Part shown: in pieces, positions 37,854 through 50,800 of the stretch
Layout: every line of letters begins with the position of its first letter
Position numbering within the stretch: position 1 is the first letter of the stretch
From: Hydractinia symbiolongicarpus
Taxonomy: Eukaryota; Cnidaria; Hydrozoa; Anthoathecata; Hydractiniidae
DNA length: 64,000 nt
Assembly: GCF_029227915.1 (NCBI RefSeq)
Contig: NC_079877.1
Span: 3,100,001 to 3,164,000, forward strand
Direction: 5' to 3'
The notes under the pieces: model-generated
Database searches by the model: none
The model's input: only the letters and a program-made list of their open reading frames with translations
Told to the model about the DNA's origin: nothing
Made by a program: the position numbers and the translations under genes

Positions 37854-39290
37854 CTAGTCCAAGCCTATTGAATACCCCTGCTGATCTAAAAAATTATTTA
37901 TAAAAGCTATAAAATTTCGTGCTAACATTATCTTACCATTCTCTCGTAAATGTATGCCATCTTTCCATAGGTGTTCTTCTCTGATATTGTTGTGTCTGAT
38001 GTAGCCATAACCGTGTAGATCGGATCCTTCTCTTAATAGTTTGTTAATACTGTTTATTCTATCAGAGTCGACACGTCCGCTCGTAACCAAGGCAGAGATA
38101 AAAACTTTTTCTACTCCGTTACGCACACATTTTTTTCCGATGTCCAGGATCTGATCGGCAATTTTGTTATCTGACGCTGCATTGAGATGACTTGATAAGA
38201 AATTGTTGATTCCTACATTGATAACGACAATATCAGGTTTTTCTTGTTCCAGTGTTGGGTGTACGTAATAATTTAAGTTTTCGACACTTGCTCCTGGAAA
38301 TATCTTAAATCTCACATTTCCATTTTTTATTTGCTCATTAAATTCTTTCACTCGAATACTTTTTGGTATACTATCGGTCATTATCTGTATCTTCTTAGAA
38401 TGGTGTACATTTTGATGCTCATGATTTGTAGCTAATTGATCTCTTTCGGGAAACGGATTAATAACAGGGTTGGGTCTTCGTCTGTGTGTTACATTATTTT
38501 TAAAGATATTTGACGAACGAATATGGTTGTTGACATCTACGTGGTGCGTATTTTGACTCTCCTTCGTAAAATTACAATCTTGATCACCCCAACTTTGTTG
38601 ATTAGAATCGTCATTATCTTCAACTCTTAGGTCGTTAAATCTGTTATGATGTAATTCTTCATTTCTATCAACTTTATTTGTAGAAAACCTTGAGGGACCT
38701 TTGATTACGTTGTTCCATTGATTATGCTGTTTAATCGATTCCACATGTTTACACGTTTCAACTGAATGATCACGTTGATTACTGTTTAAAATTTCGCTAA
38801 CCAATTTTTTGTAATCCTTTATTTCTTCTTTAAGGAAATCTATTTCACTCCTCAGTTGTTTAATTATTATATTTGACGAGTTGTCCCCGATCTTGCTCAG
38901 TGTATACGAAATAAATTCTTTTAAATCGCAAACCTGTGTTGTCAAACTTTTAAATTTAATAAACTAGCCAAAACTTTTAACTTCTTCCTCGTACAGATAT
39001 CCACTTTTATCTTCGATTAAATCGTCAACAACATCTTTCTTTTCCTCTGAAAAAGATTCGTCTGTGTTATTTTCTTTCTCCTCTTCTACTTGTTTCACAA
39101 ATAAATAACTTTCTGTACCATTTCTCTCCGTTTTGATTAATATATTCTGTTGACATAAATCTTTTAGCGTTTGCTCAATAATTTCAGGATGCAAGTCTTT
39201 TGTGTTAGTTACTATGCTGTCATAGTCAGCTTTCTTTTTCCTTCTATGTATTTCTTTAACAGAATTTAAAACAATATTTTCCAACTCCAT
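37854..39290 (-). pseudogene. TE3-B ORF1 with nonsense codon at residue 109
   Basis: Full-length ORF1 sequence whose Gln109 codon has become TAG (plus-strand CTA at 38964-38966). The two neighbouring bases differ from copies A and C. Copy D has CAG preceded by the same GGC glycine codon, so B derives from a D-like form by one C-to-T change. Downstream the frame stays open to the normal end with all SGNH residues (Ser307, Gly333, Asn362, Asp444, His447). It also has Leu142Ile and Ser445Gly relative to A. A 108-residue N-terminal peptide covering the winged-helix-like part is all that could be made from the normal start. Confidence 0.9.
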
Positions 39291-39324
39291 TTGTCCACAG
39301 TCAAAACAACAAGTTTTTCAACAC

Positions 39325-42300
39325 AGCGATTACACTGGGCGCTGTGGTAGCGCTTCATCTAAAAGTTTAGATAAATAAGTCATTCTTTACTGTGGGACCA
39401 ATCCTAGCCGTTATCGCGCGCTGAAGAAACAGCGCCAGGTTCAAAAACTACATTTCATTGACTTTCTAACGGTTTCAGTCTGTTTGAGTTACAACGTTTG
39501 GGTCACATATTCGTACCAACATGTATTTAGCGATATTTTTCTGGCAATACTAGGTTGCATCGCTTTTAACAGTGAAACGATTGATTGTTGGACATATTGA
39601 ACTAAATTAGGACTGTCACCTTATAAATGTGATACGTCAGCCAACTGGACCGCAAGAATAAAACATACTTCTTAATTTGACATGATTGCCGAAACTCAGC
39701 GATTACACTGGTCGCAGTGGTAGCGCTTCACTTAAAAATTTAGATAAATAAGTCATTCTTTACTCTGTGACGAATCCTAGCCGTTATCGCCCGCTAACGA
39801 AATAGCGACAGTTTCAAAAACTACATTTCATTGACATTCTAACGGTATCAATCCGCTCCAGTTACAACTGTTGCGTCACATATCCGTACCAACTTGTATT
39901 TAGCGATATTTTTCCGCTATTACTAGGTTGCATCCCTTTTAACAGTGAAACGATTGACTGTGGGACTTAATTCAACTAACTTTGGACTTTGACCTAATAA
40001 ATGTGATAAATGAGACAATTGGAGTCCAAGAAATAACATTCTTCTAAATTTGACATGATTGCCGCAACTCAGCGATTACACTGGACACTGTGGTAGCACT
40101 TCATTTAAAGATTTAGATAAAAAAGTCATTCTTTACTTTGGGACCAATCCTAGCAGTTATTGCGCGCTGATGAAACAGCGACACGTGTAAAAACTGAATT
40201 TCATTGACTTTCTAACGGTGTCAGTCCGTTTGAGTTACAACGGTTGGGTCACATAATCGTGCTAACATCTATTTAGCGATAGTTTTCTGACATTACTAGG
40301 TTGCATCGCTTTTAACAGTGAAACGATTGACTGTGAAACTTAATTGAACTAACTTTGGATTGTGACCTGATAAATGTGATAAATGACACAATTGGACCAC
40401 AAGAAATAACATTCTTCTTAATTTGACGTGATTGCCGGAACTCAGCGATTGCACTGGGCGCTGTGGTAGCGCTTCATTTTAAAATTTAGATAAATAAGTC
40501 ATTCTTTACTGTGTAACCAATCCTAGGCGTAATCGCGCGCTGAAGAAGTAGCGACAGTTTCAAAAACAACATTTCATTGACTTTCTAACGGTATCAATCC
40601 GCTTCAGTTCCAACTGTTGCGTCGCATACTCGTACCAACTTGAATTTAGCGATATTTTTCTCGCATTACTAGGCTGCATCGCTTTTAACAGTGAAACGAA
40701 TGACTGTGGGACTTGATTGAACTAACTTTTAACTGTGAACGGATAAATGTGATAAATAATACAATTGCAGTCAAAGAAATAACATTCTTATTAATTTGAC
40801 GTGATTGCCGGAACTCAGAGCATGCAGTGGGCGCTGTGGTAGCGCTTCATTTAAAAAATTAGATAAATTAGTCATTCTTTACTCGGGGACGAATCCTAGC
40901 CGTAATCGCGCGCTGATGAAACAGCGACAGGTGCAAAAACTAAATTTCATTGACTTTCTAACGGTGCCAGTCCGTTTGAGTTACAACAGTTGGGTCGCAT
41001 ATTCGTACCAACATGTATTTAGGAATATTTTTCTCATATTACTAGGTTGCATCCCTTTTAACAGTGAAACGATTGACTGTGGGACTTAATTGAACTAACT
41101 TTGGACTGTGACCTGATAAATGTGATAAATGAGACAATTGAGTCTAAGAAGTAACATTCTTCTTATTTTGACATGATTGCCGCAACTCAGCGATTACACT
41201 GGGCACTGTGGTAGCACTTCATTTAAAAATTTAGATAAAAAAGTCATTCTTTACTGTGGGACGAATCCTAGCCGTAATCGCGCGCTGAAGAAGTAGAGAC
41301 AGTTTCAAGAACTACATTTCAATGAATTTCTAACAGTATCAGTCCGTTTGAGTTACAACGGTTGCGTCCCATATTCGTCGCCACATGAATTTAGGGATAT
41401 TTTTCTGATATTACCAGGTTGTATTGCTTGTAACAGTGAAACGATTCACTGTGGGACTTAATTGAACTGATTTTGGACTGTGACCTTATATATGTGATAA
41501 ATGAGCCAATTGGTCTCCAAGGAATAACATTCTTCTTAATTTTACTTGATTGCTGGAATTCAGCGATAACATTAGGCTCTGTGGTAGCGTTTTCTTTAAA
41601 AATTTAGATAAATAAGTCATATTTACTGTGGGATCAATCCTGGCCGTTAGCACGTGCTGAATAAATAGGAACAGTTTTAAAAAACTACATTTCATTGACT
41701 TTCTAGCTGTATCAATCCGTTTGAGTTACAACGGTTGCGTCACATATTCGTCCCCACATGTATTTAGGGATAATTATCAGATGTTACTAGGTTGTATCGC
41801 TTTCAACGGTGAAACGATTGGCTGTGGCACTTAAATGAACTGATTTTGGACTGTGACCTTGTAAATGAGATAAATGAGCCAATTGGACTCCCAGAAGTAA
41901 CATTCCTTTTATTTTGACATGATTGCTGGAATTCAATGATTACAATGGGCGTTGTGGTAGCGCCTCACTTAAAAACTTAGATAAATAAATCATATTTACT
42001 GTGGGACCAATCCTGGCCGTTTGCACGCGCTGAATAAATAGGAACAGTTTCAAAATCTGCATTTCCTTGACTTTCTAGCGTTATCAATCCGTGTGAGTTA
42101 CAACGATTGCGTCACATATTCGTACCAACATGTATTTAGGGACATTTTTCTGATATTACTAGGTTGCATCGATTTTAACAGTGAAACGATTGACTGTGGG
42201 ACTTAATTGAACTAACTTTTGACTGTGTCCTGATAAATGTGATAAATAAGACAATTGGAGTCCAAGAAATAACATTCTTTTTAATTTGACATGATTGCCG

Positions 42301-42680
42301 CAACTCAGCGATTACACTGGGCGCTGTGGTAGCACTTCATTTAAAAATTTAGATAAATAAGTCATTTTTTACCGTGGGACCAATCCTAGCCGTTATCGCG
42401 CCCTGATGAATTAGCGACAGGTTTAAAAACTACATTTCTTTGACTTTATACCGGTGTGAGTCCGTTTGAGTTACAACAGTTGCGTCACATAATCGTACTA
42501 ACATGTTTTTAGCGATATTTTTCTGATATTACTAGGTTGCATCGCTTTTAACAGTGACACGATTGACTGTGGGACTTAATTGAACTAATTTTTGGACTGT
42601 GACCTGATAAATGTGATAAATGAGATAATTGGACCCCAAGAAATAACATTCTTCTTAATTTGACGTGATTGCCGGAACTC
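39325..42680 (+). repeat. Satellite spacer, 9 monomers
   Basis: 3,356 bp, close to 9 x 372.7. It has the same monomer order as the spacer before B until about 41755, where GTCACATATTCG passes directly into TCCCCACATGTATTTAGGG of a later monomer. This removes two monomers relative to the A and D contexts. The join is seamless at the matching monomer position. Confidence 0.95.
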
Positions 42681-42850
42681 TTTTTTTTTTCTTTTCAATT
42701 TATTTAAAGTCGATTATTCACATATTTACAATAGTTTCCAAAAAAAAAAAAGTAATTAAGAAAACTAATCTAAATCGACTAGATTTTTTATGTTTACAAT
42801 TAAATAAAATCATTTTTTTTATATATATAAACAATAATAACAACAAAGTT

Positions 42851-43716
42851 TTATAAAGGGACCTTACATTCATCACAGTTACATTTAGATCCGTCCCACA
42901 TTTTTATCATGCTTCTAAAAACTTTAAGGTTGTCACATCGTTTCAAATGTGATGGTAGGTTATTCCAAATCTTTGGTCCCTGGGCTGATAAGCTATTAGT
43001 TCCAAAAGTCGCGGTCCTTTTCCTTGAGACTATTAAATTATTTGTATTTTGTTCTCTGACTGTCCTACCGTTATCATTTAAACAAAATATATCTTTCATA
43101 AAAAGAGGGCTGCTGTTATTTATAGTTTTAGAGATTTCTATACACAATGACCGTAAGCGATTTACATTCATGTGACTCTTGCTGGAATTTTTAAGTAAAT
43201 TTTCGTATGTACTTACCATATCATTGTATCATTTCGACTGTATCATTGTATCATTTCGACTTTAGATAAAGATTTAGAAGAAGAAAAATGCCATATAAGG
43301 GAACAATAATTGAAATTTGCGTAGATAAAACTTTGAACTAAAATATATTTTGCTTGAAAGGATAAGATACTTCTAAATCGAAATAAGGCATTTAGTTGAG
43401 CTGATGCTTTGCGACACAAATCACTAACGTGTCTGTCAAAATTTAATTTATTGTCTATAGTCACACCTAGTAATTTCACGTTATTTTCACTTTCAATAGT
43501 TTTATTTCCTATGTTAAATTTTAGACCTAAATTATCTGCCTTATTCTTTGTCAGAATTATCGAGTGAAACTTTTCAGGGTTTGCAATCATTTTATTCTCT
43601 TTTAACCAGGAGAGGGCAGTTTTAGCTTCGTTTTCTAAAGTATTTATCAAATTAGGAATAGAATTTGAGAAGTTGGATATTGTGTTATCATCAGCGTAAT
43701 TATGTAGCTTATATTT
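42851..43716 (-). pseudogene. TE3-C reverse transcriptase, C-terminal part
   Basis: Matches copy A apart from a few bases: YADD at 43687-43698, the frame break at the 22-bp tandem duplication (about 43218-43261), then STYENLLKNSS through GPKIWNNLP to the Cys cluster. It lacks the polymerase N-terminal half and is non-functional. Confidence 0.9.
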
Positions 43717-43718
43717 TT

Positions 43719-44608
43719 CTATAAAAAGTTAGCTTCATTAAAATTTTTGTAACTTCTGTAAATAATTTTCTTGGATGCTAAGCGTGCTAAATGAGATTTT
43801 AAAAATGTTGTTACCATTTGATGATGATCACTTAATCCTGTTTCACATGTTAGTGTGTGTTGAAAACATCTGGGTCTATTTGTAAAAATGAAATCTATAG
43901 CTGTTCCGTTAGGACTAGCAAAACAAGTTTTGTTTTTGACAAGATTTTCAAGACTAAAAATATCACAGAAATTATTTAAGGTTTCGAAACCAGAATCGTT
44001 CGAGTTATGGCAATCGATATTTATATCACCCATGATTATTATGTTTTCGACTTTATAGAGATCTTATCTTATCTTTATAGAGATAGCTTTATTTAAAGCT
44101 ATCTCTAATTCCTCAAAAAAGTTGTTTAAGTTTGAATAATGAGGTGGTCTATAAATACTGATAACTGTCCATTTTTTATTTCTTATCGTGAACTCTGAGC
44201 AAATGATTTCATTATTTGTTATACCCAAATCATTAACTTGTCTACAGGCTATTCCTTTCTTAACATATTCAATTAACCCTCCTTCATTTTTGTTCCTATC
44301 TTTTCTAGTTCTAATTTCATAGTTATCAATATAGAATTGTTTGTTTGGAAAACTCTCATCCAGTTTGGTTTCAGCAAATACAAAATAATCAGGTGAAAAT
44401 TTTGTCAGAATTTCTCTTGCATCAATTATTTTGTTTCTGAGACTATTAATGTTTAAATAGCCTAGAAGAGGTTTGAAAGGGTACTTAATTCGTAATTTAT
44501 ATATTTCATCTAAAGAACTTGGGTGAGAAATATGTGTCGGATTTTGATTATTTCTATTATGACTCCCAACACATTCATCAGGAATATCAGATTTATTATC
44601 ATCGCAAA
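43719..44608 (-). pseudogene. TE3-C endonuclease with internal stop
   Basis: Same as copy A, with the TAA at 44064-44066. Motifs from GYLNINSLRNK to GLSDHHQMV are retained on either side of it. Confidence 0.87.
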
Positions 44609-46045
44609 CTAGTCCAAGCCTATTGAATACCCCTGCTGATCTAAAAAATTATTTATAAAAGCTATAAAATTTCGTGCTAACATTATCTTACCATTCTCTC
44701 GTAAATGTATGCTATCTTTCCATAGGTGTTCTTCTCTGATATTGTTGTGTCTGATGTAGCCATAACCGTGTAGATCGGATCCTTCTCTTAATAGTTTGTT
44801 AATACTGTTTATTCTATCAGAGTCGACACGTCCGCTCGTAACCAAGGCAGAGATAAAAACTTTTTCTACTCCGTTACGCACACATTTTTTTCCGATGTCC
44901 AGGATCTGATCGGCAATTTTGTTATCTGACGCTGCATTGAGATGACTTGATAAAAAATTGTTGATTCCTACATTGATAACGACAATATCAGGTTTTTCTT
45001 GTTCCAGTGTTGGGTGTACGTAATAATTTAAGTTTTCGACACTTGCTCCTGGAAATATCTTAAATCTCACATTTCCATTTTTTATTTGCTCATTAAATTC
45101 TTTCACTCGAATACTTTTTGGTATACTATCGGTCATTATCTGTATCTTCTTAGAATGGTGTACATTTTGATGCTCATGATTTGTAGCTAATTGATCTCTT
45201 TCGGGAAACGGATTAATAACAGGGTTGGGTCTTCGTCTGTGTGTTACATTATTTTTAAAGATATTTGACGAACGAATATGGTTGTTGACATCTACGTGGT
45301 GCGTATTTTGACTCTCCTTCGTAAAATTACAATCTTGATCACCCCAACTTTGTTGATTAGAATCGTCATTATCTTCAACTCTTAGGTCGTTAAATCTGTT
45401 ATGATGTAATTCTTCATTTCTATCAACTTTATTTGTAGAAAACCTTGAGGGACCTTTGATTACGTTGTTCCATTGATTATGCTGTTTAATCGATTCCACA
45501 TGTTTACACGTTTCAACTGAATGATCACGTTGATTACTGTTTAAAATTTCGCTAACCAATTTTTTGTAATCCTTTATTTCTTCTTTAAGGAAATCTATTT
45601 CACTCCTCAGTTGTTTAATTAATATATTTGACGAGTTGTCCCCGATCTTGCTCAGTGTATACGAAATAAATTCTTTTAAATCGCAAACCTGTGTTGTCAA
45701 ACTTTTAAATTTAATAAACTGACCAAAACTTTTAACTTCTTCCTCGTACAGATATCCACTTTTATCTTCGATTAAATCGTCAACAACATCTTTCTTTTCC
45801 TCTGAAAAAGATTCGTCTGTGTTATTTTCTTTCTCCTCTTCTACTTGTTTCACAAATAAATAACTTTCTGTACCATTTCTCTCCGTTTTGATTAATATAT
45901 TCTGTTGACATAAATCTTTTAGCGTTTGCTCAATAATTTCAGGATGCAAGTCTTTTGTGTTAGTTACTATGCTGTCATAGTCAGCTTTCTTTTTCCTTCT
46001 ATGTATTTCTTTAACAGAATTTAAAACAATATTTTCCAACTCCAT
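44609..46045 (-). CDS. TE3-C ORF1: SGNH-esterase-type ORF1 protein, intact
   Basis: 478 codons, ATG to TAG, and the translated protein appears the same as that of copy A, including Ser445 in KDSIHL where all other copies have Gly. Domain order is the winged-helix-like N-terminus (about 1-65), acidic stretch, coiled coil (135-170), basic linker, and SGNH esterase (300-470) with Ser307, Gly333, Asn362, Asp444 and His447. The apparent identity at this length points to recent duplication of the A region rather than to selection. The endonuclease frame follows in -1 but is dead, so any activity would have to act in trans. Confidence 0.9.
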   Translation of the reverse strand: MELENIVLNSVKEIHRRKKKADYDSIVTNTKDLHPEIIEQTLKDLCQQNILIKTERNGTESYLFVKQVEEEKENNTDESFSEEKKDVVDDLIEDKSGYLYEEEVKSFGQFIKFKSLTTQVCDLKEFISYTLSKIGDNSSNILIKQLRSEIDFLKEEIKDYKKLVSEILNSNQRDHSVETCKHVESIKQHNQWNNVIKGPSRFSTNKVDRNEELHHNRFNDLRVEDNDDSNQQSWGDQDCNFTKESQNTHHVDVNNHIRSSNIFKNNVTHRRRPNPVINPFPERDQLATNHEHQNVHHSKKIQIMTDSIPKSIRVKEFNEQIKNGNVRFKIFPGASVENLNYYVHPTLEQEKPDIVVINVGINNFLSSHLNAASDNKIADQILDIGKKCVRNGVEKVFISALVTSGRVDSDRINSINKLLREGSDLHGYGYIRHNNIREEHLWKDSIHLRENGKIMLARNFIAFINNFLDQQGYSIGLD

Positions 46046-46079
46046 TTGTCCACAGTCAAAACAACAAGTTTTTCAACAC

Positions 46080-46467
46080 AGCGATTACACTGGGCGCTGT
46101 GGTAGCGCTTCATCTAAAAGTTTAGATAAATAAGTCATTCTTTACTGTGGGACCAATCCTAGCCGTTATCGCGCGCTGAAGAAACAGCGCCAGGTTCAAA
46201 AACTACATTTCATTGACTTTCTAACGGTTTCAGTCGGTTTGAGTTACAACGGTTGGGTCACATATTCGTACCAACATGTATTTAGCGATATTTTTCTGGC
46301 AATACTAGGTTGCATCGCTTTTAACAGTGAAACGATTGATTGTTGGACATATTGAACTAAATTAGGACTGTCACCTTATAAATGTGATACGTCAGCCAAC
46401 TGGACCGCAAGAATAAAACATACTTCTTAATTTGACATGATTGCCGAAACTCAGCGATTACTCAGCG
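46080..46467 (+). repeat. Satellite spacer of one monomer between TE3-C and C'
   Basis: The counterpart of the spacer at 30025, with the same length (388 bp) and the same doubled ACTCAGCGA at its end. Confidence 0.92.
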
Positions 46468-47847
46468 AAAATTTCGTGCTAACATTGTCCTACCATTCTC
46501 TCGTAAATGTATGCCATCTTTCCATAGGTGTTCTTCTCTGATATTGTTGTGTCTGATGTAGCCATAACCGTGTAGATCGGATCCTTCTCTTAATAGTTTG
46601 TTAATACTGTTTATTCTATCAGAGTCGACACGTCTGCTCGTAACCAAGGCAGAGATAAAAACTTTTTCTACTCCGTTACGCACACATTTTTTTCCGATGT
46701 CCAGGATCTGATCGGCAATTTTGTTATCTGACGCTGCATTGAGATGACTTGATAAAAAATTGTTGATTCCTACACTGATAACGACAATATCAGGTTTTTC
46801 TTGTTCCAGTGTTGGGTGTACGTAATAATTTAAGTTTTCGACACTTGCTCCTGGAAATATCTTAAATCTCACATTTCCATTTTTTATTTGCTCATTAAAT
46901 TCTTCCACTCGAATACTTTTTGGTATACTATCGGTCATTATCTGTATCTTCTTAGAATGGTGTACATTTTGATGCTCATGATTTGTAGCTAATTGATCTC
47001 TTTCGGGAAACGGATTAATAACAGGGTTGGGTCTTCGTCTGTGTGTTACATTATTTTTAAAGATATTTGACGAACGAATATGGTTGTTGACATCTACGTG
47101 GTGCGTATTTTGACTCTCCTTCGTAAAATTACAATCTTGATCACCCCAACTTTGTTGATTAGAATCGTCATTATCTTCAACTCTTAGGTCGTTAAATCTG
47201 TTATGATGTAATTCTTCATTTCTATCAACTTTATTTGTAGAAAACCTTGAGGGACCTTTGATTACGTTGTTCCATTGATTATGCTGTTTAATCGATTCCA
47301 CATGTTTACACGTTTCAACTGAATGATCACGTTGATTACTGTTTAAAATTTCGCTAACCAATTTTTTGTAATCCTTTATTTCTTCTTTAAGGAAATCTAT
47401 TTCACTCCTCAGTTGTTTAATTAATATATTTGACGAGTTGTCCCCGATCTTGCTCAGTGTATACGAAATAAATTCTTTTAAATCGCAAACCTGTGTTGTC
47501 AAACTTTTAAATTTAATAAACTGACCAAAACTTTTAACTTCTTCCTCGTACAGATATCCACTTTTATCTTCGATTAAATCGTCAACAACATCTTTCTTTT
47601 CCTCTGAAAAAGATTCGTCTGTGTTATTTTCTTTCTCCTCTTCTACTTGTTTCACAAATAAATAACTTTCTGTACCATTTCTCTCCGTTTTGATTAATAT
47701 ATTCTGTTGACATAAATCTTTTAGCGTTTGCTCAATAATTTCAGGATGCAAGTCTTTTGTGTTAGTTACTATGCTGTCATAGTCAGCTTTCTTTTTCCTT
47801 CTATGTATTTCTTTAACAGAATTTAAAACAATATTTTCCAACTCCAT
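46462..47847 (-). pseudogene. ORF1 of C': C-terminally truncated by 18 residues
   Basis: 461 codons, with the same protein as A', including Glu315, Ser358, Arg405, Gly445, Arg453 and Thr454. All four SGNH blocks are present and the last esterase helix is replaced by one Arg and a stop from the junction. No ORF2 follows. Confidence 0.8.
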
Positions 47848-47881
47848 TTGTCCACAGTCAAAACAACAAGTTTTTCAACAC
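46468..47881 (-). mobile_element. TE3 partial copy C' (ORF1 end only)
   Basis: 1,414 bp, equivalent to A' and with the same breakpoint inside ORF1. A' and C' share this break and the same codon differences from their full neighbours, so the 1,802-bp duplication happened once and was then copied with the 16-kb segment. Confidence 0.93.
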
Positions 47882-50800
47882 AGCGATTACACTGGGCGCT
47901 GTGGTAGCGCTTCATCTAAAAGTTTAGATAAATAAGTCATTCTTTACTGTGGGACCAATCCTAGCCGTTATCGCGCGCTGAAGAAACAGCGCCAGGTTCA
48001 AAAACTACATTTCATTGACTTTCTAACGGTTTCAGTCGGTTTGAGTTACAACGGTTGGGTCACATATTCGTACCAACATGTATTTAGCGATATTTTTCTG
48101 GCAATACTAGGTTGCATCGCTTTTAACAGTGAAACGATTGATTGTTGGACATATTGAACTAAATTAGGACTGTCACCTTATAAATGTGATACGTCAGCCA
48201 ACTGGACCGCAAGAATAAAACATACTTCTTAATTTGACATGATTGCCTAAACTCAGCGATTACACTGGTCGCAGTGGTAGCGTTTCACTTAAAAATTTAG
48301 ATAAATAAGTCATTCTTTACTCTGTGACGAATCCTAGCCGTTATTGCCCGCTAACGAAATAGCGACAGTTTCAAAAACTACATTTCATTGACTTTCTAAC
48401 GGTATCAATCCGCTCCAGTTACAACTGTTGCGTCACATATCCGTACCAACTTGTATTTAGCGATATTTTTCCGCTATTACTAGGTTGCATCCCTTTTAAC
48501 AGTGAAACAATTGACTGTGGGACTTAATTCAACTAACTTTGGACTTTGACCTAATAAATGTGATAAATGAGACAATTGGAGTCCAAGAAATAACATTCTT
48601 CTAAATTTGACATGATTGCCGCAACTCAGCGATTACACTGGTCGCAGTGGTAGCGCTTCACTTAAAAATTTAGATAAATAAGTCATTCTTTACTCTGTGA
48701 CGAATCCTAGCCGTTATCGCCCGCTAACGAAATAGCGACAGTTTCAAAAACTACATTTCATTGACTTTCTAACGGTATCAATCCGCTCCAGTTACAACTG
48801 TTGCGTCACATATCCGTACCAACTTGTATTTAGCGATATTTTTCCGCTATTACTAGGTTGCATCCCTTTTAACAGTGAAACAATTGACTGTGGGACTTAA
48901 TTCAACTAACTTTGGATCGTGACCTGATAAATGTGATAAATGACACAATTGGACCACAAGAAATAACATTCTTCTTAATTTGACGTGATTGCCGGAACTC
49001 AGAGCATGCAGTGGGCGCTGTGGTAGCGCTTCATTTAAAAAATTAGATAAATTAGTCATTCTTTACTCGGGGACGAATCCTAGCCGTAATCGCGCGCTGA
49101 TGAAACAGCGACAGGTGCAAAAACTAAATTTCATTGACTTTCTAACGGTGCCAGTCCGTTTGAGTTGCAACAGTTGGGTCGCATATTCGTACCAACATGT
49201 ATTTAGGAATATTTTTCTAATATTACTAGGTTGCATCCCTTTTAACAGTGAAACGATTGACTGTGGGACTTAATTGAACTAACTTTGGACTGTGACCTGA
49301 TAAATGTGATAAATGAGACAATTGAGTCTAAGAAGTAACATTCTTCTTATTTTGACATGATTGCCGCAACTCAGCGATTACACTGGGCACTGTGGTAGCA
49401 CTTCATTTAAAAATTTAGATAAAAAAGTCATTCTTTACTGTGGGACGAATCCTAGCCGTAATCGCGCGCTGAAGAAGTAGAGACAGTTTCAAGAACTACA
49501 TTTCAATGAATTTCTAACAGTATCAGTCCGTTTGAGTTACAACGGTTGCGTCCCATATTCGTCGCCACATGAATTTAGGGATATTTTTCTGATATTACTA
49601 GGTTGTATTGCTTGTAACAGTGAAACGATTCACTGTGGGACTTAATTGAACTGATTTTGGACTGGGACCTTATAAATGTGATAAATGAGCCAATTGGTCT
49701 CCAAGGAATAACATTCTTCTTAATTTTACTTGATTGCTGGAATTCAGCGATAACATTAGGCTCTGTGGTAGCGTTTTATTTAAAAATTTAGATAAATAAG
49801 TCATATTTACTGTGGGATCAATCCTGGCCGTTAGCACGTGCTGAATAAATTGGAACAGTTTTAAAAAACTACATTTCATTGACTTTCTAGCTGTATCAAT
49901 CCGTTTGAGTTACAACGGTTGCGTCACATATTCGTACCAACATGTTCTTAGCGATATTTTTCCGCTATTACTAGGTTGCATCCCTTTCAACAGTGAAACG
50001 ATTGACTGTGAAACTTAATTGAACTGATTGTGGACTGTGACCTGATAAATGTGATAAATGAGCAAACTGGACCCCAAGAAATAACATTCTTCTTAGTTTG
50101 ACATAATTGCCGGAACTTAGCGATTACACTGTGTGCTGTGGTAGCGCTTCATTTGAAAATTTAAATAAATAAATCATTTTTTATCGTGGGACAAATCCTG
50201 GCCGTTATCGCGCGTGGAAGAAATAGCGACAGTTTCAAAACCTACACTTCATTGACTTTCTAACGGTGTCAGTCCGTTTGAGTTACAACGGTTGGGAACA
50301 TATTCGTACCAACATGTATTTAGCGATACTTCTCTGAGATTACTAGGTTGCATTGCTTTTAACAGTGAAACGATTGACTGTGGGACTTAATTAAACTGAT
50401 TTTGGACTGTGACCTTATAAATGTGGTAAATGAGCCAATTGGACTCCCGGAAATAACATTCCTCTTAATTTGAAATGATTGATGGAATTCAACGATTACA
50501 ATGGGCGCTGTGGTAGCGCTTCATTTAAAAATTAAGAAAAGAAAGTCATTTCTTACTGTGGAACCAATCCTAGCCGTTAGCACGCGTGGAAGAAATAGCG
50601 ACAGTTTCAAAACCTAGACTTCAATGACTTTCTAACGGTGTCAGTCCGTTTGAGTTACAACGGTTGCGTCACATATTCGTCCCCACATTTATTTAGGGAT
50701 AATTATCAGATGTTACTAGGTTGTATCGCTTTCAACGGTGAAACGATTGGCTGTGGCACTTAAATGAACTGATTTTGGACTGTGACCTTGTAAATGTGAT

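Larger units (their letters stand above)
35926..39324 (-). mobile_element. TE3 copy B
   Basis: 3,399 bp, collinear with copy A at a shift of 9,300 bp and nearly identical. It has the same poly(A) junction, RT deletion, 22-bp duplication and endonuclease stop. It carries one unique inactivating change in ORF1. No partial copy follows it, unlike A and C. Confidence 0.94.
42681..46079 (-). mobile_element. TE3 copy C
   Basis: 3,399 bp, collinear with copy A at a constant shift of 16,055 bp, including the partial copy and spacer that follow. It shares with A alone the KDSIHL variant in ORF1. It has the same tail, RT deletion, duplication and endonuclease stop as the other copies. Confidence 0.94.
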
